The notes below the pieces were generated by a model. It was given only the letters and a program-made list of their open reading frames with translations, had not been told where the DNA came from and made no database searches. A DNA stretch of 64,000 nucleotides, from positions 3,224,001-3,288,000 of the forward strand of contig JAGPXD010000002.1 of NCBI GenBank assembly GCA_020746995.1, written 5' to 3'. How positions within the stretch are numbered: position 1 is the first letter of the stretch; the number at the start of each line of letters is the position of its first letter. Of the stretch, positions 31,432 to 44,400 are shown one piece after another. This stretch comes from Plectosphaerella cucumerina. Lineage: Eukaryota; Ascomycota; Sordariomycetes; Glomerellales; Plectosphaerellaceae. The position numbers and the translations under genes are program-made.

Positions 31432-33163
31432 AGTAATAGGCAGCGCTTTGAGCGAGTGGACGGTCGTGGAGACGCGGGGATAGATCGCAGAGATGTTGCT
31501 GGTCCAAGGCACAGTGCTCGACGCCCGGAGGGGGAGCTGGGCACAGCGGAGGTTTTGAGAGAACGCTGCCCCTGAGGAGTTTCCCCTCCTCGTGTCTCGT
31601 CTGAAGAAACGTCTCGACTGGTTTCCGGGTGATGGGAATGGAAGATGGGACGGAGAGCACCACCTCCTCGGGCCGCGAGTGCCACCCTGCTTGCTCCTGG
31701 CAGGGACTAGTCTGGCGAACCCTGGATGTGCCGCAGGCCTGCATCGGTAGTGCGCTGCATAATGTTACAGGTCCATGGCTCTTGCTGCTACGCCAATATG
31801 GCGGTTGGTGATTATTGGACGCGGTCTGGGATGTCCTGGTCATAATCCGGATGAGCAGCTCAGTAGTCGCCCGGAGGAAACGAGCAACCTTACCGAGCCC
31901 AGTGCCAAAAACGTCGCACCATTCCTCTACTAGGAGGTCCCGGTATTTACCATACTCAGCCCTCTTTTCTTATTCTGTTCAACGTCGAGGTCAAATGCCC
32001 AATTCTTCCTTGCTCTACTCACAGTTTGCACGAAGAAAGCGTCCAGGCATCTTCCGAACCCTGCATCAGGAGCAAGAAAGCCGAACCACCCACTGACTCG
32101 CATTGCAGGATCCCTCCCCCGTCAACGAGATGAGCCTGCAGCCTCGAAGGCTTGGTGACCAGGGGAAGTACGAGTAGGTTCTTTTGGGACAGGTACTTCA
32201 CCCCTTTTCCGCGCATGAGGTTACGACGTCGAGTCGTCGACGAGCTCAGGGTGGTTTTTGAGTTTCATGGGGCGGAGTAGCCGGCTTCAACTCCGCGGTA
32301 TTTCTTCACGCAAAAGTCCCATACCACTCGGGGAGGTTCTCCGACGGCCTGTGCATCCGAGGATTGGCTTTGCTGGGACTTTACAAGAAGGGTCATCTTG
32401 ATACCTGGGGCCTGTCAGCTCGCTTACTACTTTTTCCTAGGATGATGAGGCAGCGCCGATCCTGGTCAAGAGCTTCCCTTGGCAAACATTGGTGCAGTTG
32501 GTGCTGCTGGACGTAGCCTGGTCAGGTTGCCGGAGGTGGCCTTTTCCGTGATCCTGTACTTCCTGTGTTTTCTCGAGCTGCAACCCCAGCTTCTGGAGTT
32601 CGGCAGTGGCGCTGGCAAGTCGAATATCCCCGGATCCAACCCGCACCACGGCTACGGACAGAAAATAAGAAAACCGTTGAACACACTCCGATGCAAACGA
32701 TGCCCCGAACCCACCAGTCCTCCCGCCAGACCTTAAGCCCATCAAATCCATTAACGAAGATGATCCCGTCTCCACATGATACGAATTAGACTCGTCCGAT
32801 CCCTGCTCCATCTCCCAGGATGTCTGGGGTTCAGCTCGGTTTCGCTTTCACCATCCCTGTAAAAGGAGACCAGACAAAAGTCCCCTCACCTCTCCCCCTT
32901 TTCGACATCCTCAGATTGCCCATCGCTTCCAGCCCTGCACTATTGGATCCAACGTCGGACTTCTTCAAGATGCCGTCGCGATGCGATGTATGCAGAGGCT
33001 CGATGCCGGTCTTGTTAAAATAAGGAGACGCCGGCCTCTCTACCACGTTTTTGTGTCCCGCCACGCCTTGTGATCTGCATGCACTGGCCGTCACACTTCC
33101 CGTCACTCATTTACTCGTACCAGCCGCTCTTTCCGCAATTGCTTTTCATTCGTCTTCACCAAT
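31432..33163. promoter_or_regulatory. Divergent intergenic region, receptor / BBE oxidase
   Basis: 1.7 kb between divergent genes. A 124-codon frame at 32437-32811 on the minus strand has no domain-like features and is not called. No RNA gene seen. Confidence 0.5.
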
Positions 33164-34794
33164 ATGGCCCGCTTTGGTCTTCTTGCGGCCTCAGCCGTGT
33201 TCTTGGGCTGTGTTCACGCCCAGACGGCTCCCTCCGAGTTCCCCAGCGTACGTGCCCAAATCCATTTACCGATACGATCATGAACAGGTTGTTGACTCGA
33301 ACTTATAGTGCGACGTCCTCGTATCGGCAGGTCTCTCAGATATTCTCTACTACCCCGACGATACTGAGTACCAAGCCTCCATCACCTCCTACTGGTCTGG
33401 CACCGTTCAGGCCGTGAGGCCGTGGTGCATTGTCCGGCCGCGGTCGACGGCTGAGGTATCGGCTGCCTTCAAGGCTCTCGTCGCCGCCGATGGAACAGGC
33501 GAGTGGGACATTGCCGTTCGCGGCGGCGGCCACTCGCACTGGGCCTCAAACAACGTCGGCAACGGCACGACCATCGACCTGAGCCTCCTCAACGCCGTCA
33601 CGTACAACAACTGCTCCCAGATGGCCAAAATCGGTGCCGGCGCGCGCTGGGGTGCTGTCTTCGCCAAGGTCGAGGCGTTCGGCCGCACTATCACTGGCGG
33701 GCGAGAGGGTAATGTTGGCGTGGCTGGGCTGACTCTCGGAGGCGGAGCGTCATTCCACTCGGCTCGCCGTGGCTTCGCTTGCGATGATGTCGTCAACTAC
33801 GAGGTCGTTCTCGCCGACGGCTCCATCGTCCAGGCCAACGCCGGCTCGAAGGCGGACCTGTTCAAGGCTCTGAAGGGAGGCGGCAACAACTTCGGTATCG
33901 TCACTCGCTTCGACATGAAGACCTTCGAGGGACCGGCCGGCGGCATCTGGGGTGGCCTGCTGTTCATGCTGTACGACCAGAAGGACAAGGTTCTCCGCCA
34001 GCTGAACCGTTTCGTCGCCATGAACAACGAGAACCGTGACGACAGCGAAACCCTCACCTTTACCTGGACCGCGGGAGCGCAGGAGCCGCAGATCGCCATG
34101 GTGGCTCTCAACACGGCGGGTCTCCAGAACTCACCGTCGTTCACCCCTTTCAACAACGTGACCACCCTCATGGACGACCGCAGGCACCGCACTTACGGCG
34201 AGATGATCCGGGCGTATGTCAGCCCCGCTGGACCTCGGTAAGTGCCACCCCCTTCACCACACGATCCGAGACATGTAGCTGACTTTCATCCCCAGCTCCG
34301 TCTGGTACTCGACATGCTTCCACAACCGCCTCGACATCCTCGAAAAAGCAGCCTCCATCTTTGAGGCCGCCGTCGCCCGCCTCGCCAGTCAATACGGCGC
34401 CGATTCCGGCGTCGGCCTGACCATCGTCGTCCAGCCCCTTGGCAAGCACTTCGCCATCCCCGGCGCCGGGCGCAACGTCCTCGGACTTGACAAGACGGTG
34501 ACACACGACTCCATCATCTGGCTTGTGCAGTCTTTCACTGCAACCGCCGAGCAGGAGGCTGTTCTGGTCCCTATCATTGCCGACATGACTGCGGAGCTCG
34601 AGGCCTACGTCGATGCTCAGGGCGCCAACACCCCGTGGAGGTACCACAACTACGTCAACCAGGCGCAGAACCCACTCGAATCTTACGGTGAGGACAATGT
34701 GAAGTTCCTGAAGGCGGTTGCGGCCAAGTATGACCCCAAAGGTGTCTTCCAGACGAGGGTTCCGGGTGGCTTCAAGCTGTCTCACATTCAGTAG
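33164..34794 (+). CDS. Secreted FAD-linked oxidoreductase (BBE/FAD_binding_4)
   Basis: Exons 33164-33247, 33309-34237 and 34296-34794 (introns 61 and 58 bp; CTGAC in the second) give 503 aa. A signal peptide spans about residues 1-19 (MARFGLLAASAVFLGCVHA). The FAD_binding_4 domain has IAVRGGGHSHW with the histidine expected to hold FAD covalently, then VAGLTLGGGASFHS and LKGGGNNFGIVT. The C-terminal BBE segment is YHNYVNQAQNPLESYGEDNVKFL. Relatives oxidise sugars, alcohols or alkaloid-like substrates with O2, producing H2O2. Unlike the 28.7-kb paralogue it keeps the histidine. The two are otherwise quite different, so not a recent duplication. Confidence 0.92.
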
Positions 34795-35149
34795 ATCAGT
34801 AGAAGCTGTGTAGATAGACTGATGCATCCAATCAGATGTTGAATTATCTATATTTTGGACGGTGAATTGCAAGTCTATCCATCTAGAAGAAGTTCTGCTC
34901 CAAAGACCCTTCTCCCAAGAGCACAAATTGTTGATGGCTTCATCCGTGTGGATCCAGATCTCAGGGGCTATTTACGACGCACGACGCTAACAGCTCCCGA
35001 ATTTACGACACCTGCAGCACCCGCCCCAACTCAAGCCACAGACTCAAGCGTGAACGTCCTGCCGTTAATACGCGTACATATCTCAAGGCAACCATCAACA
35101 TGCCAACATCATAAAACAAGGCCATCACTCGGGCTAGAAGGCAAATTCG
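34795..35149. other. Intergenic, BBE oxidase 3' / FAD monooxygenase 5'
   Basis: 355 bp between two same-strand flavoprotein genes. AT-rich just after the BBE stop (TCTATATTTTGG near 34848), then nothing recognised. Confidence 0.45.
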
Positions 35150-36607
35150 ATGTCCCTCAAGAATCTGGCCATGGCAACTCCCGAGCGCAAAACAATCGCC
35201 ATCATCGGCGCTGCCATCGCGGGCCCAACTTTGGCCCTCCACATCCTCTCACACCCTATACTACGCACCCGCTACCGCCCTCTCCTCTTCGACGCTGCCC
35301 CAGCCCCGGGCACCGATCCATCCCGCCGCCTCCGCGCCGGCGCCTCCGTTTGCCTCTTCGCCAGCGGCATCTTCCCCCTCCGCCATCTCGGTCTCGACGC
35401 CGCCATCAGCGCCCGCGGGTTCGAGTGCGACGATGTGGTTGTCTGGCAGGGCGCTGAGCGGCTCAACGCCCAGCGCCGCGCCATGCGCAGCCGTGAGCTC
35501 GACACGGGCGTGTGGTACTTTGAGCGGAGTGAACTGCAGGCGCTGCTGCTCGAGAAGCTGGCCGAGATTGGCGGCGAGGACGTCGGCTGGCGGAAGAAGG
35601 CAACTGGCTTTGAGCAAGTCGATGGTCGGATGAAGGTGGACTTCGACGATGGGACAGATGTCTCTGCTGATATTCTTGTCGGCGCTGACGGGGGTTACTC
35701 GGCCGTCAGGCGACACATCCTGCAGACGAGGAACCCCGCCACGGCCGAGGAGAGGTGGCTCCCTGACTTTATGGGCATGACGGGCATCTACGGCGTGTCC
35801 GACGCCGCGGAGACAACGAGCGCAACGGCGGCGTTCGCCGACACACATGCCATCTGGCTCGACCGGGGCTTCTTGGCGACCGGCCCTTGCCCTGCGGGGA
35901 GGACGCGCTGGGACCTGATCATCCCGGAAGCGCAGCCGCCTCCGGCGCATAAGGCGGCGGCCGGCGCCCTGAAGCCCAAGAGGGACGTGCCTCCGTGGAG
36001 TAGCAACATTCTGCCGAGCCAGTATCCATTAGCTGACACCATTGCCATGCTCGAGAAGCACGAGCACGTGCCCCATCCGTACGCGGGGACGTTGGGCGAT
36101 CTCGTGCGATCAGCCGATAGGATCATCCACACGCCGCTGCGGCAGCGCGTTTGGCGGGCCGAGGAGATACAGGCGGGCAACGCCGTTCTCATCGGCGATG
36201 CCTCGAGACTCCTCCTTCCCACCAGCGGGTCTGGCACTGGTTTCGCAGTGGAAGATGCAACCGTGCTGGCAGACCTGTTAGTCAAGTATGCGGATGCGGA
36301 CGATGGGCTACGCCTGGCATTGGAGGAGTATGCCCAGCTGCGCGTTCCCCGATCGTCAAAGATGGCCGCCATGTCGAACCTGGCCGGGCGGTTCGCTCTG
36401 GGAGAAGCCTGGTACTACAGGTTCCTCCGGTACTACATGTACAAGTGGATGCCCTCTAAAGAGTACCACAAGGATGGGTAAGTTGTCTGTTTGCCTCGTG
36501 TGGCTCGCGTACTGATGATCGACAGGAGCAAACCAGGCAAGGATCCGTGGCCAGTAGATGCGAGATACACGATACGTGATGCGCCTGGCGAAGGAGCGGC
36601 CAAGTGA
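35150..36607 (+). CDS. FAD-dependent monooxygenase (aromatic hydroxylase type)
   Basis: Exons 35150-36477 and 36526-36607 (48-bp intron, GTAAGT, ATCGACAG) give 469 aa. The N-terminal Rossmann motif is IAIIGAAIAGPTLALHIL (residues 16-33), the DG motif is VGADGGYSAVRR, and the second FAD motif is VLIGDASRLLLPTSGSGTGFAVEDA, all in the order used by group A flavin monooxygenases such as salicylate hydroxylase and kynurenine 3-monooxygenase. These hydroxylate or epoxidise aromatic or polyketide substrates with NAD(P)H. The GAAIAG form is a slight variant of GxGxxG. No signal peptide, so it is cytosolic, unlike the two secreted flavoproteins nearby. An internal ATG at 35171 is an alternative start. 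Confidence 0.88.
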
Positions 36608-36784
36608 GATTCTCACGGTAGAGTGTTTTGGTAATGAGATGTAGATTCTATTGGGGTATCCAGAGACCGGAAGTCTTTCCGGCCCGACGCAAAAACAGCA
36701 TGAAGGACATGTGATGGACGTTGCTCATAGATGACCGTTGCCAGATCGGTCTGTTCTTCTCTTCTTTCTCTTCCTCTCGCTTCA

Positions 36785-37919
36785 TTAGACCTTTGTATTG
36801 CACACTTTCTGTCGAGTCGTCAGCGCCTAATTTCAAGAGTCTCCTCCAAGAATGACTTACCTTTCTCCGCTCCCGGAACTCGGTGTAGAAGCTGTTCCAC
36901 AGCTGCCGAGAGGTACAGTCCTTCTGGCCGTCCTTTTCCGCGCAAGCTGGCTCGTTCTTCTGCATGGCGGCCTCGCTCGCGGCGATCCAGGGCTTCGGAA
37001 TGGGCCAGTCGGAGAAGTGGACGAACTTCGCCTCGTTGTAGATGTAGAGCGGGTCCCAGGTCTCGGTCTCGCTGCCAAGGTAGTACTTGTGGTCGGAGCC
37101 CTTGAACTCGCCAGTAAGGAGGTTGTAGGGCCGGTGTGGAATGATGAGGGCGCTGTCGCGGTAGAGCTGGTTGACGATCTCCATATCGTAGTCGTTGGAC
37201 CCGGCTGCGTCAACCTTTGCCTGGACTCGGGCAAACTCTTCACCACTCGGAGTGACCAGCATGATTTGGGACGAGAGGATCTTTTCGTCGGGGTAAAGCC
37301 AGTAGGCGCGCGGGGCGGCAAAGGGAACCTTGGGGAGGAGGAAAAGCTCGTCCATGTTCTGCAGGATGGTCGAATCCGAGTCCATGGAAAGCACGCGGTC
37401 GTACTGGGTCTGGTTGAAGGCGAGGAGCTTCGTGAACGAGTCTGCCCAGGTGGCGTCATGGCCGGACTTGTGCTGCACCTTGACGGGAGACAGCTTGACA
37501 CCATATTGGTCGCGAGCCTTGATGATGAGCTTCGAGTCGGCAGTTGTGCCCTCGGTGGCCTCGGGGTCGGGCAGCATGGTGGAGGGGTACATCATGACGC
37601 GATCGGCCTTGCTGCCAAGCTGGAACAACTTGGCGAAGAACATGACCGAGTTGCAGAGGTACACGCTGTTGGTGACATACTGGGCGTATGCGAAGCGTGT
37701 CCAGTCGATGTCGTCTCGGAGGGCTGGCGTCACTGCGTCGACGGGCAGGGGTAGCGGTGCTGCGGGGATGGTCACGCCGCGAAGGTTGTTCAAATCATCG
37801 GCGTGGTAGAAGACGACAAAGGCCAAGGCGCAAAACAGGGTGAATGCGACGAGAAGGCGAGCTCGCTTCGATGTGGCCATCTCGACCAGGGTCGGCCGCT
37901 GTTGAGCTGAGGCCGCCAT
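36785..37919 (-). CDS. GT8-type glycosyltransferase, type II membrane protein
   Basis: Exons 37919-36861 and 36808-36785 give 360 aa; the 52-bp intron (GTAAGT, CTGAC, TCGACAG) leaves a last exon of only eight codons, the least certain part of the model. A single hydrophobic anchor (about residues 20-38) after a short basic cytoplasmic tail predicts a Golgi type II protein. The metal-binding DxD motif is MDSDSTI (D180, D182), with YDRVLSMDSD and later VHFSDWPIPKPW that is typical of fungal GT8 / N-acetylglucosaminyltransferase-like enzymes. Likely transfers glucose, glucuronate or GlcNAc to a glycan. The gene is convergent with the FAD monooxygenase gene. Confidence 0.85.
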
Positions 37920-40900
37920 GGTGTCACCGCAGGACCATTGGTATCGATGGACAACAACAGAACGAGCGGCGCACTCCCGTGACGACGGGGGGCTGAGGAA
38001 TTAAAGGGCGCGGCGGAAGTGAATGCAGGTCACCGGAAGTGCCTGAGAATGCTGAAATTGCTGGCGCGGGTGCGGTGGGGGCCGCCACTGCTGGGCGGAA
38101 CTTGGTACGAGTTGGGTTGATGCGATACGAGAGCGGCACGGGCCCGATCTGGGGATCCGACAGGGGATTGCCAGCAGCTGCAGTGCAGGCAGTGCAGTGC
38201 AAAGGGGGATAATCGACTGGCTAGCCCCTCTTTGCGCGAGGTCTTGTGTGCCAGGTCTCTGCATTCGGCTGGGCAGAGAATCGTGAGCTGGAGGAGGCTT
38301 TGGGTCACGATGCAAAGGGCAAGGGTGAGAGAGGAGAAGGCGGCAGCATCCGAGGACGTGGGTTCAGTTGACAGCCCGGACATGGTTAAAAAAAAAAAAA
38401 GGAAGGAAGTACACTGCCTGGAAACGGGAAGACAGACGCAGGTGCAGTGACTCGGAGATCAGCACCTTCCCTCCTTCCTTCCATCCTTTCCTTACTTCTC
38501 CTCCTGCCAAGAGCGGCAGCGTCGGCGGGAAGGCACGATCCTGTGTGACGGGCCTCGCGGCCAACAGGGAGGCGCAGCCACGTAAGACGACGCCGTTGGG
38601 GCCGACCATTGGATGCATCGGTCAGCCATTTCACCATTTTAAACGTCCGCGCTCAAATGCCACGCAATATGTGGCCGATTCAGGGGCGGCACTACGGAAG
38701 ACAAAACTTATATCGGGAGTCCCTCTTCCCCACCACACAAAGCTGCGCGCATGACCAGCACCTCGGTTGATGCCGTTGCTGGCGTCGCGTGGCCCGTGAG
38801 GATCGGGCAACTCCTGACAGCTCGTACCGCTCGGCGGAACCCCTGCACCGCGTTCCAGGCTCCCGCGGAAAAAGCGATGATGATTGGCGGAAAGGGGTCT
38901 TGGTTATGAACCACCGACGATGCGCTGAATTGGCCCCCTAATTGGTTGCCCCAGCGTGCCCCGTACGACGACGTCCAGTCCCTAGCGCCAATCAAAACAT
39001 TCCATCTTGTCCATCATCGTCGCTCTCTTACATAGCCTGGGTGGAGAGAGTCACCTCAGAGTCTGGTTTTGATAGTCATGAACGGCCTCAGATCAGCGAG
39101 TGTCTCCATGTTATGAACGCACAAAGCCTCAGGCTTGTTCGATAAGGGCCAATTGCGCCCTCATCGCATGAGCTTGAGCTTGCAGTACGACATGGTGCAG
39201 GACCTTCAATCACGACCTGCCGGGTGAACGACGACCGAGTCACTGCATTCCCGTTTCAGCAGTAGATTGCCCTATTTGCGAGGGGATTCAAGGCCCCCGG
39301 CGGTGAAGCGACACTTTTCTAGTCGCCCAGCTATCTCCCTGCCTTGTCTTCTGGCTTACTGGGACACCCGACACGAGCTGCCCGGCACATCAAATCGCAG
39401 GAAAACAAGCATCGCCTGGCGATTAACGTTGTGTTGTCCTCGAATCTCAACTCAACATCGCCTTCGCGTCTTCGTCAAGCTTGTTATCTGATGTGTCGAC
39501 AGTGGACTTCGCGGCTCATCTTATCGACACCTTCAACTCATGCCCCCCTTGCACTTTGAAATTCGTGTTCGCCTCTGGATTTTGAAGTTCAAGGCTCTTG
39601 GCAGGACTCAACGATCTCTGATATGCGCTCCGGTGACATTGTCAGCTCTTTCTGGCTTGCACTGGGCGTAGGGTAGATATCCATGCGACATTTCACTGTG
39701 AATGTTCTTCACGGACGTGCCGTCGACAATTCGCCCATGGGCATTACTCTAATCCCTGCAAGACGAGACGCCACCAGACGCTGCGACGCCATGAAACCAT
39801 GGCCTCCAGTTTGTAGCCTCTAGCCGCAGCGGCAAAAACATCCTCACCAGAGCTCCCGCCAGCACTCACTGTTACCTCCCCACCGGTCAGCCTGAAGACT
39901 GCAATCAGATCACAATATCGCCCAGGAGATACCCTTTGATTCCTTGGCTGCCATGTTCGAAGTCCTCAGATTATTCCGACGACAACTAGGACCATGTTCG
40001 CTTCCGTGACGACCGATCGAGAGGCCACATAGCCCTACGCGACAGCCTCGTCATGACCTCCATCGACGCTGCTGATGTTCTTCCACCTCTAAACTCACCG
40101 GCGATACTCCTCTGATTACTTGTTAGAGACCGGAAACAGCAGCGTCAGTTGGCAGCAGCTCTTCCTCACCAGAGATCACGCGCAGCCGATCCCCGCCGTC
40201 ATTTGGTGAGCTCCAAGCACTCCCCTCGTGCTGAGCTCTGTGATGTTGCGGACAACGCTACTTGACTCTCCATGCCTTGGACCCAGGTCAAATCTTCGTC
40301 GCGAATCAGATGACTGCCAGGGTCCAATCCGTTCACCTATAGAGGAAACATCCTGAAGATTACTGATAACCTCCGCCCAACACCCGACTGCCCTACCTTG
40401 ACAGGACCTCGTCGTCTCCGACCAGCAACCACCCTCAGCGACCACCCCAGTCATCCGATCCAAGGAGACTTCATCGTGCCTACCTTGAAGGGGGGTAGAT
40501 AGACACGTGGATGGGTAAATGGGCATGCCAACTTTGACTTGTAGACAGCATCTGACGTGTCTGAAGAGATGGTTCAGTCGGGCGACCTGGCAGCAACTGA
40601 TGGGCGCCCGACCTCATCATAGGCAGCCTCTTGGCCCGAACTGCTGAAAGAAGAACCCCCCGCATCAAGACATTCCATCCTCCGGCCGAGACCCATCGAC
40701 CTACCGGCCCGGCCGAGTTGCCAGCACGGTAAGCATAGCGCTCAAAGGGAGGCTTCCTCCGAGACATGTCACGTAAAACGCGACAAACGCCGACGCAAGG
40801 ACGAGCTCCCGAGGCATGCACCCCCCAGCCTACCCGACCAAGGGACAGTTTCATCACCATTCACGAGCACAAGTCCATTGTCAAGAGGGATCGGGATCCA

Positions 40901-41486
40901 TTGATTCGTCTCATCCAACACCAGGAAGTGTCCCCCGCTCCGCCCTCGCGGGCGCGTAGGGACGCAAGGGATTACACTACATATACAGATTTTGCCCGCC
41001 CAAGAGATGCTCGCGCAACGTAGCCCCCTAGAGTTCTTCAACGACCCCTCCCTACGTATCCATGGCCTCAGGGTCGCGCCATGCGCATCCGGTATTGGTA
41101 TCACTTCCCTCCTTGCGCCCGAGACTCCGTGCCGTGTGCGCCCTTCCATGTGGAAGGTGCGCGATTTTGGTGTCCTGAAAAAGAAAAAAAAAAAGAGAAG
41201 AATGCAAGCAGATGCCAGAAAGGAGGAGCCCGGCGCCTATCCAACCGGGCGTGGTGTGATCCAATGGCTCGCGCGGTCGTGGAGGCCAAGTGCAATGCAG
41301 GGCGAGTACATGTGTGCTCGGAGCTCGAAGGCTCGGCGTCGCGGCGTAGATCGATGCAGTGTCCTGCCGCGGCCGACATGTGGACGGCGGCGGCAGGTAA
41401 AAGTAGAGGTCTGGGTATCAAAACGTGGTAAAAGAAAAGCAGTAGGTGATAGATGGGTGAGGCGGGCGTTTCGTGTGTCTGTTGCC
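37920..41486. other. 3.6-kb intergenic region without a recognised gene
   Basis: Includes a 13-A tract at 38388-38400 and a second A-rich tract near 41178-41195. Between about 39560 and 40175 no frame of 60 codons is open in any phase. Around 39820-40400 short phrases recur loosely (CTCACCAGAG at about 39841 and 40164; GATAC-TGATT at about 39930 and 40098), suggesting old degraded repeats. No tRNA, 5S rRNA or transposase fragment was seen. Confidence 0.5.
38388..38400. repeat. Poly-A tract
   Basis: Thirteen consecutive A on the plus strand, followed by a purine-rich GGAAGGAAG run. Confidence 0.9.
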
Positions 41487-44400
41487 CTACGCTGGGGCTG
41501 GCGTCGTCGCGCCACGGTCGCGAGTCATCCAAGAGAAGATGTCGCGCTGATTCGCAACGCTGGTGTCAATCTGCGGCCTCTGCACGGGCTCTCGGGGCTC
41601 CAGCAGCAGGCTCTTCCGGTAGTTGGTCTGCGGGATATTCCCCTTGTCATCCTCGCGGACGCGACCGATTTGCGCGGCCATCCAGTCCTGCATCTCGGGC
41701 ACCTCGGTGAGCCTGTAGGGAATCTGGAAGCGCTGGAGCTCGCCAATGATCTTTGCGGTGCGCGTGTGCTTGTCGAAGTTGACAACGACCAGGCCCTCAT
41801 CGCTGCCGTCGCCCTCGGGGCCGAGAGTAGGCAGTTGCTTGGTGGCCGGGTTGCCAACGTCGACGAAGGTCAGGTCCGTGAGGTACATGCCGAGGAACGG
41901 CAGGCAGGGCGGGACGTGATCGTTGAGCCGAGAGCGGAGCGCCTTGTGGTTCTGGGACGTGTCGACCATGGCCTGGAGCTGGCGGAACATATCGCGCCTC
42001 TTGGAGGAGATGAGGTCCCACGTTTTGCGCAGCCGCTCAATGGTGCTGCTGTTGAGCGTGCACACAATGGCCATGAGACTGTCGTAGTTGTGGAGCTCGA
42101 AGCACTGGTGCGCGATCTTGATCCAGTGCTTGATGACGGCGGCGCGCTTCTTGATCTCGCCGCACTGCAGGATGGTCTCGGCGACTAGGTTGGAGAGGTC
42201 CGTGGAGAAAGCAGTCATGGCCTTGACGTTGGGAGCGTTCTTGCCGCCGCGCTTGGTCCATTCGGAGCCGAGCAGCTCCGCGGGAAGGATGCCGCAAAAT
42301 GTGTTCATCTGCCGCAGGGTGAGCTGGCGGGCAATCTCCACTGGATCAAAATCGGTGATCGAGGGCGAGCTGCCACCGTTCTTCCAGTTGTTCATGGCGT
42401 GCTGCTGGCTCTTGGTGAAGATAACCGGCGGGTGCGGCGTGTCGGCGGGGATGTATTGCGCGATGGCTGTGTTGGTCTTGCCCATAGAGGAGACGTGGCG
42501 GGGAACGAGAGAGCCCTCGTTGCTGACCCGGCGGGCGAGCTCGAGGAGGCGACGGCCGGCCGAGGGAATCACCGCCGAGAGCTTGTCCTGGGCAAACGGC
42601 ACGATGAGGTCGAGAGCATCGCGATCCGTCTCGTCGCGCCAATGAGACTCGAGCCAGTTCTTGAAGGCGTTGTACACCCGCAGGCGAACTGGTCCGGCCA
42701 TGTGTGGCGCCTCCGCGACGTAGTCGAAGCGGTGGATAAGAACCTCTGTCAGACGGGCGGGCGTGCAGAACAGGCGGAAGGTGAGGTAGAATGTCGACAC
42801 AAACGTAGCGTCGGGGGTCGACTCGTGCGTCGTCAGGCGTTCAACCAGTGCAGGCAGAGAGCCGCCGGTAACCTGGCCCTCCTTGTTGAACATGAGCTCG
42901 TGGGCGTACGTCTTCTCGAGAAGCTTGTCCTCGACATCGTCGGCCTCCTCCGCCAGGGTAAGGCTGCCGGTGGTGCTCATGTCGGATATGGAAGGAGCGT
43001 TGGTGGCGGCCATGGTGTGGTCGGGGGTCGTGGCCCGCGTCGATGTCTGCGACACGATGCTCGACTCCGAGTCACGGCTGATGTAGGTCGCGCTGCTACC
43101 GGCACTGGATGTCGCCATGATGTCGGAGCGGAAAGATGAGTGGGCGTCACCGTCCCGGGAGCTGTGGTCAATCGGACTGTAATCTTCCGACGGGGGCACG
43201 CTCGTCGACAGGCGCGGCAGCGGAGGCAGCGAGGGTCGGATTGAAGAGACGGAGGAGGCAATGCTCGAGGCATTGTCGTCGTAGGATGCAGGACGCGGGG
43301 AAGGGAGGGGATCATTGAGCTCGCTGGCGGCTGAAGGGAGCGACGGGAGAGGCTTGTCAGCCCCGAACCTTCTTCGATGCGAATCTGTCGCGTTGGAGTC
43401 GGCAACGCTGGTTGCCTGCGACGTGGTAGTCTCGGCTACTGACGGCGCGGCCGACGGACGTCTGGTAAACGGCACGACATCGAGTGTGCTCAGGTCGAGG
43501 GGCAGCTCGCCCAGCTCGGCCTCGTACTCGAAATCACCAACGCGCTCAATCACGCCCCTCGTCTTGGCGACGCACTCACCGGCAGCCTTGACGCAGCCAG
43601 TCGCGGCCATGAGCAGCACTCCGTTATCCTGCGGCATGATGACGTCCTCCTCTTGAGAGGCGGCGTGGTGGATGATCTGGCCAGCAGTCGAAACGAGTTC
43701 CTGAATTCGCTGGAAGAGCATGTCGCGCAGACGGGGGAGCACGTCGGAGCCCATGTTGTTGTGGCCGCAGATGACGTCGACAACCATAAGCAGGTGGCCT
43801 CCCGAGGTTGCCGAGAGCTTGACGGCAAAGGCGAGCTCGGGGCGGGATTGCGACTGGAGGTGTAGACGACCGATGAAGGAGCCGAGATGGGACAAGAAGG
43901 CGTCGTGGCTCTTGTTCAGACGCTCCGAGACGAGGTGCTGGGGCCGGGAGAGGGGAGAATGGCCGGCCAGCGACACGCGATGGGAGATGCTCGAGGAAAT
44001 GCGGTTCAGATTTTGCGAGAGGCGGTGCGAGGCGCCACCGGGTGAGGACATGACGGCGGAGAGGCGCTTGTTGGTGGGCGGCAGCCCAGCGTCGGCAGCC
44101 TGCGGCAGCGTCGTCGTCGTGGCTTCGGCGGTCAGGGCCAGGTAGGCGCCGGAGCGGGAGGATGCATCGCTGGCGTTGGAGCGCTCGTCGAATCTTGTCG
44201 AGTCCGCGGGCGGCGTCGGCGGGATGTACGACTCTTCCATGACGGTGGCCATGTGTGCAACGGCGGGCGCCCGCATCCGACGGTCCTCCTCGAGGATGTC
44301 GAGGAAGCGCACGGCCTTTGTGACGATTTTGAAGGCCTTGAGGATCATCTCGTCGATGATGTTGTTGATAGTTTCGCTCGATGCGATTCCGGCCCTCTGT

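Noticed and set aside
32437..32811. A 124-codon minus-strand frame in the receptor/BBE intergenic region
   Set aside because: No Kozak-like context, signal peptide or known motif; too short to distinguish from chance.
40992..42188. A 398-codon plus-strand frame over the 3' end of the RasGEF gene
   Set aside because: Antisense shadow of the catalytic domain; starts in non-coding DNA and has no recognisable motif.
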